Source of the DNA: Trichobilharzia regenti
Lineage: Eukaryota > Platyhelminthes > Trematoda > Strigeidida > Schistosomatidae
Direction of reading: 5' to 3'
Assembly: GCA_944472135.2 (NCBI GenBank)
Contig: OX235263.1
Location: 28,077,379-28,141,378 of the forward strand
Length of the DNA: 64,000 bases
Shown here: positions 62,796 to 64,000 of the stretch, in pieces
Layout of the letters: every line of letters begins with the position of its first letter
How positions within the stretch are numbered: position 1 is the stretch's first letter
The notes under the pieces: model-generated
What the model saw: the letters and a program-made list of their open reading frames with translations, nothing else
Databases searched by the model: none
Told to the model about the DNA's origin: nothing
Position numbers and translations under genes: made by a program

Positions 62796-64000
62796 GACAA
62801 TACACCGTCTTTATTCTTTTTAAATGCAAGTCTAAGGGCTTGTCGAAACGAGTACTGAATTTGACAAGGTTATCTTGATCAAGTGATATGAGAAGCCTGC
62901 GATCGGAAGAACCAAACTTTCCACAGACTAGTGGCGGGAACTTCAGCAGACAGGAGCAGCAGACTCTTCCACGAGATGGGATAAATTAAAGGAACTGGAG
63001 TCCGGAGTCATTACAACACTTGTTTTGTTCATATTTAGAAACATTAGTAATATATAATATGTGGAAACCTTTATTATATTTTTCGTTAATTTGGTTATTT
63101 GAGAGAATCTTTGAAAATAAAGATTTACAAATGAGTATATACATAACCTTTTAAACCTGCTTTCGACCGGATAAGTTTTAAGACATAGCGTCATATCTTA
63201 ATTGTCGCTTTTTAGAAAATAGTTTCAACGCGTTCACATCAGTTTAATAGTCAATTGAAATTTATTTTTACCTGAAAGTTTGTTTAGATACTATCAGATG
63301 TTTGAAGCATTCTTACATGATAGGAAGTCTTCATAATATCTCATTTAATTAAATAAAGTATAATTATATTTGAATAGTTTACACACAATGATAAGTTTTG
63401 TTATTGGTAATATTTCGAGCAAAATTACTGCCCGTGTTCACACCACTGTTGGAATTGTTTTATTCACACATTTATGATTTGTATTCACATATATAGTTCA
63501 TTATTATTATTTTGTTCATTCATGTTTTGTGTGTGCATATGTGTGTTCAGAATTATACTCCATATTCATTCATGTGTTTGTATTTAGAATTATATCTCAA
63601 GTTCATTCATGTTTTGTGTGTGCATATGTGTGTTCAGAATTATACTCTACATTCATTCATGTGTTTGTATTTAGAATTATATTCCAAGTTGTTGATAGTT
63701 GTACTGAGTCACCCTTGTTACATGTATCCGGTGTGACTTTAATGAATATCGATTCTGTTATGAGTCTTTCTTTCCATTTGTTCATGTTTGTTTTTAGAAT
63801 ACATACATTGTCCCAATCGATATTGTGGTTTTTGTCCCATGCATGTGCAGCTATGGATGAATTTTTTTCAAGATTTTTGTAGGCTTGTGTCCCTGTCGGT
63901 TGACCTTTAGTTAGGCGTTTATGTTCATTCACTCTTATTTTGAGTGATCTGGACGTTTGCCCCACATATTTAGTTGGACAGTCAGCACAAGATATTTTAT
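62644..64000. repeat. Tandem duplication, unit 2 (truncated by window end)
   Basis: At least 1357 bp matching unit 1 at an offset of 1757, then 1755 bp. The right boundary is not visible, so more units may follow. Confidence 0.92.
63657..64000 (-). CDS. GIY-YIG endonuclease of Penelope-like element 2, second copy (partial)
   Basis: The same residues as the first copy from the IYKISCADC region to the stop; the frame stays open to the window edge. Identical in the visible part, including HAWDKNHNIDW and the terminal NTNT. Confidence 0.88.
   Translation of the reverse strand, partial: KISCADCPTKYVGQTSRSLKIRVNEHKRLTKGQPTGTQAYKNLEKNSSIAAHAWDKNHNIDWDNVCILKTNMNKWKERLITESIFIKVTPDTCNKGDSVQLSTTWNIILNTNT

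Noticed and set aside
63235..63262. Hammerhead-like core on the minus strand near the Penelope 3' region (CTGATG...GAAA with AACGCGTT between; also at about 61480-61507)
   Set aside because: Penelope elements can carry hammerhead ribozymes, but here the CUGANGA box has U instead of A at its last position, stem II would have a two-base loop, and no stem I or III partner is visible.

Overview
The window looks like repeat-rich DNA from a parasitic flatworm, most likely a schistosomatid trematode. I infer this from the AT-rich composition and the company of element types: CR1-like (SR1-type) and RTE-like (SR2-type) non-LTR elements, a CsRn1/Boudicca-type Ty3/gypsy element whose primer site matches tRNA-Trp, BEL/Pao-type Gag, and Penelope-like elements with GIY-YIG endonucleases. 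I cannot name the species. I found no convincing host gene, tRNA, rRNA or CRISPR array. Essentially every recognisable coding sequence belongs to a retroelement, so this reads as a nested retroelement graveyard, perhaps heterochromatin or a sex-chromosome block (inference).

Layout. 1-2721: 3' part of a gag-only BEL/Pao-like LTR element (A, + strand). 2722-8270: solo LTR in a dead gypsy fragment, a CR1 scrap, then a cluster of LINE 3' tails with conserved hairpins. 8280-12420: CR1 copy 1 (minus), nearly intact apart from frame breaks. 13382-18590: CR1 copy 2 (minus), decayed, with a solo BEL LTR inside. 20721-36941: CR1 copy 3 (minus), split at 22407/34647 by a 12.2-kb BEL complex. That complex holds elements B and D joined by a shared LTR, a full-length inverted element C nested in B, and a tandem LTR-stub array.

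37600-50160: one gypsy element (family 2, minus), interrupted in RNase H by about 8.8 kb that holds an internally deleted CR1-like element with a PHD finger (39389-41367, +) and another APE-type non-LTR element (43726-47289, minus). Three copies of a 195-bp TG...CA repeat sit in this region. 50177-52385: Penelope-like element forming a 0.9-kb palindrome. 52560-53400: RTE endonuclease scrap. 54118-59461: full-length CsRn1-type gypsy with 301-bp LTRs and a striking array of ten PBS-like 20-mers in its leader. 59690-61090: decayed non-LTR RT. 60887 to the end: a 1757-bp near-identical tandem duplication carrying a second Penelope endonuclease.

Most of the better preserved ORFs are broken by single-base shifts, often at homopolymers. 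That may reflect real decay or uncorrected long-read errors. The insertion order can be read from target-site duplications (TSDs), so the window records at least three levels of nesting.
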